Origin: JBCBAP01 sp038532435
GTDB taxonomy: Bacteria > Pseudomonadota > Alphaproteobacteria > Rhodobacterales > Rhodobacteraceae
Assembly: GCA_038532435.1 (NCBI GenBank)
Contig: JBCBAP010000003.1
Span: 65,563 to 129,562, forward strand
Direction: 5' to 3'
Length of the DNA: 64,000 nt
In this document: positions 25,889-35,144 of the stretch, piece by piece
Numbering within the stretch: position 1 is the stretch's first letter
How the letters are laid out: the number at the start of each line of letters is the position of its first letter
Notes under the pieces: model-generated
Databases searched by the model: none
Told to the model about the DNA's origin: nothing
Seen by the model: only the letters and a program-made list of their open reading frames with translations
Program-made: the position numbers and the translations under genes

Positions 25889-26610
25889 TAGGTCGCGCGC
25901 CCTCCCGAAAGGTCAAAGACCGCGCCGGTCGTGAAGCTGTTCTCCGCGCTCAGGAGCCAGCCGATCATGCCCGCGACTTCCGCCACATCGACGAACCGCC
26001 CGCGGGGCACCTTTGACAGCATGTAGGCGATATGCTCTTCGGTCATCTGGTCAAAGATCGCCGTGCGCGCCGCCGCCGGGGTCACGCAGTTGACCGCGAT
26101 GTCGTGGCCCGCAAGCTCCTTGCCCAGGGATTTTGTGAGGGCAATCACCCCGGCCTTGGATGCGGAGTAAGCCGACGCGTTCGGATTGCCCTCCTTGCCC
26201 GCGATGGAGGCGATGTTGACGATCCGCCCGAAGCCCCGCGCAATCATGCCCGGCACGAGGGCACGACAGCACAGGAAGGTTCCGGTCAGGTTGATATCGA
26301 GGATACGCCGCCATTCATCGACCGGGTAGTCCTGAACCGGCGCGTTGGCTCCGGCGATGCCGGCGCTCATCACCGCAAGGTCCGCCCGTGCCGCGTCAGC
26401 GGCGGCCTGCACCGCCGCGGCGTCCGTCACGTCGACCCTGGTAAACTCCGCGCCGATCGCATGGGCCGTCTCCTGCCCCAACGATCCGTCCGCGTCCCAC
26501 AGCACCACCGCGGCACCCGAGGCGATCAGCCGTTCGGCAACCGCCCGGCCGATGCCCTGCGCGCCCCCGGTGACGACCGCCCGGCGGCCTTCCAGATCCA
26601 GTCGGTTCAT
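25885..26610 (-). CDS. SDR-family sugar/sugar-acid dehydrogenase
   Basis: 241 residues with VTGGAQGIGRA, the mid-sheet INLTGTF, serine in NIASIAG and the catalytic YSASK. ATG 26610 has GGGAGGA at about 8 bases; a longer frame upstream is ignored. It may be the first (sugar 1-dehydrogenase) or a later 2-keto-3-deoxy acid dehydrogenase step. It is divergent from the FAH-type hydrolase with 128 bases between starts. Confidence 0.88.
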   Translation of the reverse strand: MNRLDLEGRRAVVTGGAQGIGRAVAERLIASGAAVVLWDADGSLGQETAHAIGAEFTRVDVTDAAAVQAAADAARADLAVMSAGIAGANAPVQDYPVDEWRRILDINLTGTFLCCRALVPGMIARGFGRIVNIASIAGKEGNPNASAYSASKAGVIALTKSLGKELAGHDIAVNCVTPAAARTAIFDQMTEEHIAYMLSKVPRGRFVDVAEVAGMIGWLLSAENSFTTGAVFDLSGGRATY

Positions 26611-26692
26611 CCCGCATTCCTCCCTGTCTGCCAGGAAGCGTAGAAGCAGACCCGCGATCATGGCAAGCGGCCATGGGAAGGCTTGCGAGGCA

Positions 26693-26706
26693 GCCCCGCT
26701 CGGGGC
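26693..26706. promoter_or_regulatory. GCCCCG-CT-CGGGGC palindrome before the FAH gene
   Basis: A perfect 6-base inverted repeat with a 2-base centre, 33 bases before the FAH-family start and within the divergent spacer. It could be an operator or a 5'-leader hairpin. Confidence 0.3.
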
Positions 26707-26738
26707 ACAGTCCCGCCAACGAAACGGGAGGACTGAAG

Positions 26739-27587
26739 ATGAAGTTGGTGCGATTTGGAGTGAAGGGGGCCGAACGGCCCGGTGCCATCGATGCAACAGG
26801 CGTGCTGCGGGACCTGAGCGGTGTGACCGCGGACTATCACGGCTGCAACGTCTCGCTCGAAGCACTGGCGACCCTGCGTGACATCGACCTGACCACCCTG
26901 CCCGCGGTGGAGGGGGATGTGCGCTACGGGGCGTGCCTTGCGACCGTGCCGAACTTCTTCTGCGTGGGCCTGAACTACGTCAACCACGCCAAAGAAAGCG
27001 GGATGGACATCCCGAAGGAGCCGATCCTCTTTTCGAAGGCGACCTCCTCCCTCTCCGGCCCCTTCGATCCGGTGGTGATCCCCAAGGGATCGACAAAGAC
27101 GGACTGGGAAGTGGAACTCGGCGTCGTGATCGGCACCCGCACGTCCTATGTGAGCGAAGCCGAGGCGCTCGGCTGTGTTGCGGGATACTGCACGATCAAT
27201 GACGTGAGCGAGCGTCACTTCCAGGCGGACCGGGGCGGCCAGTGGATCAAGGGAAAGTCCGCGGACACGTTCGGCCCCATCGGCCCCTACCTGGTCACCG
27301 CGGACGAGGTTCCCGATCCCCAGGCGTTGCAGGTCACCATGACCCTGAACGGGGAGGTGCAGCAGAACTCCAACACCTCCGACATGATCTTCTCCGTCGC
27401 TCATATCATCAGCTACATGTCCCAGTTCATGGTGCTGCAGCCCGGTGATATCATTGCCACCGGCACGCCGGAGGGCGTGGGCATGGGCCAGTCGCCCCAG
27501 CGTTTCGTTGCGCCCGGCGACGTGATGGAGATCGAGGTCGCGGGCCTTGGACGGCAACGGCAGGACGCCGTGGCCTACTCGGGCTGA
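26739..27587 (+). CDS. Fumarylacetoacetate hydrolase-family protein (diketo-acid hydrolase)
   Basis: 282 residues. The core FAH fold follows a short N-terminal domain. The metal ligands lie in DWEVELGVVIG (Glu-x-Glu), and the later Asp is in INDVSERHF. GLNYVNHAKESG and TGTPEGVGMG are the family signatures. Family members include 2,4-diketo-3-deoxy-L-fuconate and -L-rhamnonate hydrolases, which cleave to pyruvate plus lactate or glycolate. The start is ATG 26739 with GGGAGGA six bases upstream. With SDR enzymes and sugar-acid dehydratases nearby, diketo-acid cleavage is the best reading. Confidence 0.9.
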   Translation: MKLVRFGVKGAERPGAIDATGVLRDLSGVTADYHGCNVSLEALATLRDIDLTTLPAVEGDVRYGACLATVPNFFCVGLNYVNHAKESGMDIPKEPILFSKATSSLSGPFDPVVIPKGSTKTDWEVELGVVIGTRTSYVSEAEALGCVAGYCTINDVSERHFQADRGGQWIKGKSADTFGPIGPYLVTADEVPDPQALQVTMTLNGEVQQNSNTSDMIFSVAHIISYMSQFMVLQPGDIIATGTPEGVGMGQSPQRFVAPGDVMEIEVAGLGRQRQDAVAYSG

Positions 27588-27600
27588 AGGGAGACACGCC

Positions 27601-27954
27601 ATGGCTTACGTAGACGGGTTCGTTGCAGCGGTTCCTGCCGCGAACAGGGAAGCCTATCTCGCCCATGCGCAGGCAACCGCGCTGGTCTTCAAGGATCATG
27701 GCGCAACGCGGGTAGTCGATTGCTGGGCGGACGACGTGCCCGCCGGGGAAGTCACATCCATGCCGATGGCGGTGAAGTGCAAGGACGACGAGGTCGTCGC
27801 CTTCGCCTGGATCGAATGGCCATCGAAGGAGGCGCGCGACGCAGGCATGGAAAAGGTGTTCGCCGATCCCCGCATGCAGCCGGACGAAGCGCCAATGCCC
27901 TTCGATGGCAAGCGGCTGATCTACGGCGGGTTCACAATCATCGCCGACAGCTGA
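27601..27954 (+). CDS. DUF1428-family protein
   Basis: 117 residues starting MAYVDGFVAAVP, the usual opening of the DUF1428 ferredoxin-like fold, ending with DGKRLIYGGF. GAAGGGAGA lies before the ATG, and the gene is 13 bases after the FAH gene, so they form an operon. The biochemical function of the family is not known. Confidence 0.85.
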   Translation: MAYVDGFVAAVPAANREAYLAHAQATALVFKDHGATRVVDCWADDVPAGEVTSMPMAVKCKDDEVVAFAWIEWPSKEARDAGMEKVFADPRMQPDEAPMPFDGKRLIYGGFTIIADS

Positions 27955-27961
27955 GCATGGC

Positions 27962-27985
27962 ACCCGCGCCCGTTCCGGCGCGGGT
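27962..27985. terminator. Hairpin after the DUF1428 gene
   Basis: Perfect 9-base inverted repeat ACCCGCGCC / GGCGCGGGT with a 6-base loop, starting 7 bases after the stop codon. No T-run follows, so Rho-assisted termination or 3' stabilisation is likely. Confidence 0.6.
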
Positions 27986-28096
27986 CACAGTCGGTGCTCA
28001 CCGTTCGCGGGCGCCGCTCCCACTCCAAACCACTCTTCCACCGCGTGTAGCAGGCCGGAAAACCCAGCCCGCTCGCGCAGCGCCTGCACTGGGCGC

Positions 28097-28116
28097 GGGA
28101 GGGGTGGGGGGTCGGG
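28097..28116 (+). other. G-quadruplex-like tract between convergent genes
   Basis: Four G-runs (3, 4, 6 and 3) separated by one or two bases in the gap between the DUF1428 gene and the hydroxyacid dehydrogenase. It resembles the two G-tract hairpins near 52.2 and 54.1 kb. Confidence 0.35.
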
Positions 28117-28150
28117 CTGTCCGGCGGCGCAGCCCCGGACCCCGCCACCG

Positions 28151-29098
28151 TCAATTGACCCGGGTCAGAAGCGCGCGGCCCTCCGCCTGGGCGATGAGGT
28201 TGTCGATCATCAGCTGGCCCATCGCCTTGCGCGTCTCCACCGTTCCGGAAGCCTGATGGGGCTGCAGGAGAACGGTGTCGAGCGCCTTGAACCGCGGATC
28301 GAAGTCCGGCTCGGCCGCGAAAACATCGAGCGCTGCCCCGCCGAGCCGCCCGCTCTCGAGCGCATTGAGCATCGCGGGTTCATCGATCGTCGATCCGCGG
28401 GAGATGTTCACGAGCACCCCGTCCGGCCCCAGCGCGTCGATCATCTCGCCGTTCACCAGGCCCACGGTCCCGGCTCCGCCCGCGAGCGCGACGACGAGGA
28501 AGTCCGCGTCGCGGGCCAGCGCCACCGGATCGGGCTCGTGCCGCCAGGCCTCCGCGCCCGGTTTCGGTGCACGGGACCAGTAGGAGATGTCCATCTCGAA
28601 GGCGGCAAGACGCAGCGCGATCGCGTGGCCGATGCGGCCTAGCCCCATGATCCCCACCCGCTTGCCGAACATCCGCCGCTGGAGCGGGAACGCGCCGTCC
28701 GACCAGGCCCCAGTCCGCGCGTGGGCCTCCGCCCCGACGATGCCCCGGCAATGTGCGATCAGCATGCCCACCGCGAGGTCCGCCACATCCCCGCTCAGCA
28801 CATCCGGCGTATTGGTGACGGCGATCCCGCGGGAGGCCGCGGCGTCCACGTCAATCGCATCATAGCCGACGCCGTAGTTGGCGATCAGCTCCAGCTTCGG
28901 AAACAGATCCATGTACGCCCCGCCAAGCGGTGCGTGCCCCTTGAGACCGATCAGCGTGATCCCGTTGCGCACCCCCTCATCGAGACTCGCCGGGTCCGCT
29001 CCACCATCCAAATGGTGCACGGTGAACCGCGGCGCGATCAGGTCGAGATCCCAGGGTTCATGGGTGCCGATGAGCAGGAGATGGGGGGTCGCGGTCAT
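28151..29098 (-). CDS. D-2-hydroxyacid dehydrogenase (glyoxylate/hydroxypyruvate reductase-like)
   Basis: 315 residues. The catalytic triad of the family is complete: Arg in NISRGST, Glu in FAAEPDF and His in LQPHQASGT. The nucleotide loop is GIMGLGRIGHA. It should interconvert a 2-keto acid and a D-2-hydroxyacid, for example glyoxylate/glycolate. A longer frame starts upstream, but MTATPHLLLIG at 29098 is the natural start. The GGTATACC palindrome 17 bases before the ATG would place a repressor on its leader. Confidence 0.9.
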   Translation of the reverse strand: MTATPHLLLIGTHEPWDLDLIAPRFTVHHLDGGADPASLDEGVRNGITLIGLKGHAPLGGAYMDLFPKLELIANYGVGYDAIDVDAAASRGIAVTNTPDVLSGDVADLAVGMLIAHCRGIVGAEAHARTGAWSDGAFPLQRRMFGKRVGIMGLGRIGHAIALRLAAFEMDISYWSRAPKPGAEAWRHEPDPVALARDADFLVVALAGGAGTVGLVNGEMIDALGPDGVLVNISRGSTIDEPAMLNALESGRLGGAALDVFAAEPDFDPRFKALDTVLLQPHQASGTVETRKAMGQLMIDNLIAQAEGRALLTRVN

Positions 29099-29114
29099 GG
29101 GAAAGGTCCTTCGG

Positions 29115-29128
29115 TTCGGTATACCAAG
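29115..29128. promoter_or_regulatory. Candidate GntR-family operator TTCGGTATACCAAG
   Basis: Second copy of the palindrome found at 24112 (13 of 14 bases identical), 17 bases upstream of the hydroxyacid dehydrogenase ATG. Its position so close to the gene fits repression. Confidence 0.6.
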
Positions 29129-29195
29129 GCGCAATAGCACAGCACACGCGCCCTGTCCCGCCCTAGCGTCACCTTGATTTCGACCCTGGCAAAGC

Positions 29196-29212
29196 AGGCG
29201 TGCCGCACGCCT
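29196..29212 (-). terminator. Hairpin at the end of the glp-type operon
   Basis: 7-base inverted repeat AGGCGTG / CACGCCT with a 3-base loop, directly after the stop of the DUF2160 gene in the direction of transcription, followed by GCTTTG. The T-run is weak. Confidence 0.5.
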
Positions 29213-29215
29213 CCG

Positions 29216-29629
29216 TCAGACCCGGGCGAAGACGAAACCGCCCCATATCAGGGCAAGCGCGAGACCGCCCCAAAGCGGGGTTCCCATGACCCCCAGCCAT
29301 CCCAGGAAGATGAAGGCTGAACCGAGCAGCGTGATGAAAAGACGGTCCCCCCGCGTCGTCTCCAACCCCAGCGCGCCCTGCCGCGGGGCCCCGCCCGGGC
29401 GGCGCCATTCCAGCAGGCCCATGGTCGCGATGCACAGAAAGACGAAGACGAAGAAGGCCGCCGTCGGCCAGGTCCACGCCATCCACTTCAGCGCGTCGAG
29501 CGGTCCCGCAGGTGGCGGCGGGGCGCCCCAGCCGCCCGTTGCGGGTGCAGGCTCCGGCACGGGCTGGAGCAGATACCACACCAGCGCGGCAAGCACAGCC
29601 AGCACCGCAATGACCAGCACCCTGCGCAT
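29216..29629 (-). CDS. glpU: DUF2160 membrane protein of the glycerol-type ABC operon (GlpU-like)
   Basis: 137 residues. The C-terminal 90 (WMAWTWPTAAFFVFVFLC to the end) are a DUF2160 domain with three helices, the small membrane protein that accompanies GlpSTPQV importers in rhizobia and relatives. It carries an extra N-terminal helix (RRVLVIAVLAVLAALVWYLL) and a proline-rich linker. ATG 29629 overlaps the glpQ stop as TGATG. Its exact role in transport is unknown. Confidence 0.8.
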   Translation of the reverse strand: MRRVLVIAVLAVLAALVWYLLQPVPEPAPATGGWGAPPPPAGPLDALKWMAWTWPTAAFFVFVFLCIATMGLLEWRRPGGAPRQGALGLETTRGDRLFITLLGSAFIFLGWLGVMGTPLWGGLALALIWGGFVFARV

Positions 29630-30426
29630 CAGACCCTCCCCAGGGCGAAGCCCTTGGCGATGTAGTTGCGCACGAAGTAGATCACGATCGCGCCCGGCAC
29701 GATCGTCAGACAGCCCGCAGCCGCCAGCAGACCCAGCTCGTAGCCGGAACTCGACGCGGTCTTCGTCATCGTCGCAGCGATCGGCTTCGCCTCGACCGCC
29801 GTCAGCGTCTTGGCCAGCAGCAGCTCCACCCACGAAAACATGAAGCAGAAGAACGCCGCGACCCCGATCCCCGACGCGATGTTCGGCACGAAGATCGTGG
29901 TGAAAAACCGCGGGAAACTATAGCCGTCCACATACGCCGTCTCGTCGAGTTCCTTGGGCACACCGGACATGAACCCTTCGAGGATCCAGACCGCGAGCGG
30001 GATGTTGAAGAGGCAATGGGCAAGCGCCACGGCGATGTGCGTGTCAAAGAGCCCCACTGCCGAGTAGAGCTGGAAGAACGGCAACGCAAAGACCGCCGGC
30101 GGCGCCATCCGGTTCGTCAGCAGCCAGAAGAACAGATGCTTGTCCCCCAAAAACCGGTAGCGGGAGAAAGCGTAGGCCGCAGGCAGGGCAACAGCGACCG
30201 AAATCACCGTGTTCAAGGACACATAGATGATCGAGTTGATGTAGCCCCAGTACCAGGTTGGATCCGTGAAGATCACCCGGTAATTCTCCAGCGTGAACTG
30301 CTGGGGATAGGGGGAGAACCCGCCGAGGATCTCGTTCGTCGTCTTGAACGACATATTGAGCAGCCAGTAGATCGGCAGCATCAGGAAGAGGATGTAAAGG
30401 GCGGGAACGAACCGTGCTAGCCGCAT
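29629..30426 (-). CDS. glpQ: ABC transporter permease, glycerol/polyol type (GlpQ)
   Basis: 265 residues with six membrane helices and the permease EAA loop ELDETAYVDGYSFPRFF that docks on the ATPase. It is the second permease of the GlpPQ pair. It follows the inserted caspase-like gene by 31 bases instead of following glpP directly. Confidence 0.87.
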   Translation of the reverse strand: MRLARFVPALYILFLMLPIYWLLNMSFKTTNEILGGFSPYPQQFTLENYRVIFTDPTWYWGYINSIIYVSLNTVISVAVALPAAYAFSRYRFLGDKHLFFWLLTNRMAPPAVFALPFFQLYSAVGLFDTHIAVALAHCLFNIPLAVWILEGFMSGVPKELDETAYVDGYSFPRFFTTIFVPNIASGIGVAAFFCFMFSWVELLLAKTLTAVEAKPIAATMTKTASSSGYELGLLAAAGCLTIVPGAIVIYFVRNYIAKGFALGRV

Positions 30427-30457
30427 GCCTGCCTCCCTTCGATGTCACACAGGCCGG

Positions 30458-31809
30458 TCATCCTGTCCCTCCCGTATTTGCATCGCCGCCGGAACCGGTG
30501 CCGGTATTGAAGTCACGCAGGTAGTCGGGCAGGCTGCCGTCGTCCTCGCCCATCAGATCGTCGAGTTCGTCCTCCAGAGTCTTTTCAGTGTTCGGGACCG
30601 GATTTTCGCTCCCCGGCACCTGAACACCAGCGAACATCGCTTCGACGTCGAGTTCCTCATCCCCGAACATGCTGTCGAGATCGATCTCCTCGGACTTCGC
30701 TTGCTTTTCCTCACCGCCCCCCATGGCGGGGAGGTTTGCGAACATTGCCATCAGATCGTCCAAGCCCATCGCATCCGCGCTCGACTTTCCGGAGCCGCTC
30801 GGATTTTCACGGTATTTCACCGCAATCCGCGCCAGATCGAGCGCCTGCGCATGCGCGCCGACCCCCCCACGCAGAACCGCATCGACCGGGAAGGCCACCC
30901 TGTGATCGCGCGACGGAGGCTTCTCCATCAGCGCCATGCGGTCAGCGGTCTCCCTTCGGACGGCGTTAAGAACGTCCATATTCCGGCTCCGGATCGCGTG
31001 ATACTGGCTGTAAACCATCCACTCCTCCCGAGAGGTCGGCGATCCCTCCGCCGGCAAACCGATGGCTAAAGTAGGTCCGCTCTTTGCCGTTTTGTCATAG
31101 AGCGCACGCTGTGGCGCCAGCGTGGGATCCCGGCTCTCGAACAGCACGCAGGCCTGTTCCGCATAGGCGACGGCCGCGTCGTCGCTCGGATCAAGGCTGC
31201 TTGCCATCACCATCATCTTGCTGACGGTGGTCTTTTGCGCCTCCTCTTCCCCGTCGCCGGTCGTCTTGCTCAGATGCTGATAGCCGACGACAGGGTTCGC
31301 GCGCCCGGCATCCCGCAGAGCCTGGATAAACAGCTCGGCAAAGTTGGGAAGCAGGGAGTCCGCCCCGGTCATGCAGGCCCGCAGGTCGATCGTACCCCGG
31401 TGCTCCTTGGGCCAGCCCCGCTCCATCAGCATCTGCACCAGATCGTAGGGTGTGATGCCCCCCATGAGCATGGGCGAAAGGTTGGGCATGCCCCCCAGAT
31501 CCTCCACCGGCTTGGTCATGCTGTGGTACCCGTGGCTGACGATGTTGAGCGTTTCGTCGGGTTTGAGCGCACTGAGCGCCGCGCTTGCGATATCGAAATC
31601 CGCATCCGTGCTGCGTTCGATATGCTGGGCGGCCTCGGTGATGACGCTGTCCGCATTGATCGTCACGGTCATGCGCTGCAGCGGTCCCCTTGCCGAGAGG
31701 CCCCGTAACTGGTGCACCCGAGGCGACCGGTCCGCGAGCTCCTGCAGCGGGGTGAACCGCCCCGCGGGCACGGCCCCTGTCCGCGCGTCGGTTGCGGGGA
31801 TGGCGACCT

Positions 31810-31813
<4 letters not shown>
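30458..31813 (-). CDS. Putative caspase-fold (clan CD) cysteine peptidase-like protein inserted in the glp operon
   Basis: 451 residues from ATG 31813, which overlaps the glpP stop as ATGA. No name is recognised. Residues 88-96 (TLNIVSHGY) and 142-150 (IDLRACMTG) give a strand-HG and a strand-AC.TG pair, the arrangement of the catalytic His (94) and Cys (147) in caspase-like/C80-type peptidases. Between and after them are helices and a strand (VVGYQHL), as in that fold. The last 100 residues are acidic and repeat short motifs of the LDDLMAMF / DLDSMFGDE / LDVEAMFAG kind, ending in a Gly/Thr-rich tail. No signal peptide is seen, so it is probably cytoplasmic. A longer frame that extends into glpP is only overlap. 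Family and activity are inference; the gene order is seen. Confidence 0.75.
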
Positions 31814-32670
<857 letters not shown>

Positions 32671-32770
32671 GCGGAGCCCTCCCGATGCGCGGTTCACCCC
32701 GCCCGTTTCCCATGATCAACCACACGGGCGAACACTGGCGCCCTCTGAACTCAGAGCACCCCCTCGCATT

Positions 32771-32812
32771 TTCTTCTGGCCCCAAATATCCCCGCCGGAG
32801 GCTCCGCCAGCG
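32771..32812. repeat. Rhodobacterales-type extragenic repeat
   Basis: The segment reads, on the minus strand, GGCGGAGCCTCCGGCGGGGA followed by TATTTGGGGCCAGAAGA. This hairpin-plus-ATATTTGGGG pattern is a common extragenic element in Rhodobacterales genomes. It lies between glpT and glpP inside one operon. Only one copy is seen in this window, so its repeat nature rests on prior knowledge. Confidence 0.45.
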
Positions 32813-32893
32813 GGCAACCCCGAACGGACGTCGGGAGCGGAGCGCCGGGCGCGCCGCTGCGGGGTATCCCGCAGCCTCGCCGTGGGCGGCGAG

Positions 32894-32914
32894 GGACCGG
32901 ACCCGGTCCGGTCC
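32894..32914. terminator. Strong intercistronic hairpin between glpT and glpP
   Basis: Perfect 9-base inverted repeat GGACCGGAC / GTCCGGTCC with a 3-base loop, 20 bases after the glpT stop. It probably acts as an attenuator or RNA-processing barrier separating ATPase and permease expression. Confidence 0.6.
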
Positions 32915-32934
32915 GGTGCGCACTGCCCGACGGC

Positions 32935-34014
<1,080 letters not shown>

Positions 34015-34020
34015 GGCCCC

Positions 34021-35079
34021 TCACGCGATCAGACGGCCGTCGCCGTCGAAAAACAGACATCCCGAGGGATCCATGGTGAAGGCCGTCTCCGTCCCCACCT
34101 CGTAAGGGTGCACCCCATCGGACTGGCTGACCCAGGAGAGGTCGCCCATCCGGAAATGAGCGACGCTCTCCGACCCGGAGAGCTCCGTGATCTGAACGGT
34201 TCCGGTGAGCGAGACACCCGCGCCGGACCCGGGCAGCACGTGGTGGGGCCGCACACCGAGCGTGTACTGCCCGTCTCCCAGCCCCGCGATGGGGCCCGAC
34301 GCCGTCCAGCTCGCATAGCCGCTCATGTGCAACGTGTCGCCGACTTTCTCCACGTGGGCCATGTTGATCGGCGGGTCGGAGAAGACGCCCGCTGTCACCA
34401 TGTCCGCCGGCGCGCGGTAGGTCTGGGCGGTCGGGCCGAACTGGGTCACGCGCCCTTCGTGAAGGCAGGCCGTGTGCCCGCCCAACATCAGCGCCTCTGC
34501 CGGTTCGGAGGTCGCATAGACGACGACCGCCCCGCGGTCGGCGAAGAGCTGGGGAAGCTGATCGCGGATCTCCTCCCGCAGCTTGTAGTCTAGGTTCGCG
34601 AGCGGTTCGTCGAGCAGGACGACATCGCTGTCCTTGACGATCGCCCGGGCGAGTGCGGTGCGCTGCTGCTGCCCGCCGGAAAGCTCCCCGGGACGACGGC
34701 CAAGCATGGGCTCCAGTTTCAGAAGGTTTGCAGCCTCCTCGACCCGCTGGTCGATCTCGGCCTTCGACATGCCTGCAACCCGGAGCGGGGAGGCGATGTT
34801 CTCGTAGACCGTCATGGTGGGGTAGTTGATGAAGAACTGGTGCACGAGGCTCACGCGCCGCTTTTGTGTCGAGACGCCGGTCAGGTTCCGGTCGCCGAGC
34901 CAGATCTCCCCACCCGTCGGCTGCTCGAGCCCCGCGATGAGCTTGATCAGCGTCGTCTTTCCCGCGTTCGTGGCGCCAAGCAGCACGTTGAATCCGGTTT
35001 CGGCAAAGGCGAGCGAAGTCTCGTAGATGTGGGTTTCGGCTCCGACACGCTTGGACAGGGCCTTCACTTCAAGGGTCAT
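34021..35079 (-). CDS. glpS: ABC transporter ATPase, glycerol/polyol type (GlpS), H-loop His replaced
   Basis: 352 residues from ATG 35079. The Walker A is unusual (GATNAGKTT, 35-43), the signature LSGGQ (133-137) and Walker B VVLLDEP (153-159) are canonical, but the switch histidine is replaced in YATSEPAEA (Ser191). With GlpT it would form a heterodimer with one canonical site (GlpT Walker A/B/His plus GlpS LSGGQ) and one degenerate site. A longer upstream frame overlaps glpV and is not used. Confidence 0.9.
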   Translation of the reverse strand: MTLEVKALSKRVGAETHIYETSLAFAETGFNVLLGATNAGKTTLIKLIAGLEQPTGGEIWLGDRNLTGVSTQKRRVSLVHQFFINYPTMTVYENIASPLRVAGMSKAEIDQRVEEAANLLKLEPMLGRRPGELSGGQQQRTALARAIVKDSDVVLLDEPLANLDYKLREEIRDQLPQLFADRGAVVVYATSEPAEALMLGGHTACLHEGRVTQFGPTAQTYRAPADMVTAGVFSDPPINMAHVEKVGDTLHMSGYASWTASGPIAGLGDGQYTLGVRPHHVLPGSGAGVSLTGTVQITELSGSESVAHFRMGDLSWVSQSDGVHPYEVGTETAFTMDPSGCLFFDGDGRLIA

Positions 35080-35144
35080 GTTCGCCTTCACACTGGGGTG
35101 CCGGGGGCGCGGCGGCGCCCCCGGCGTTGCACATCGCCGAGAGT

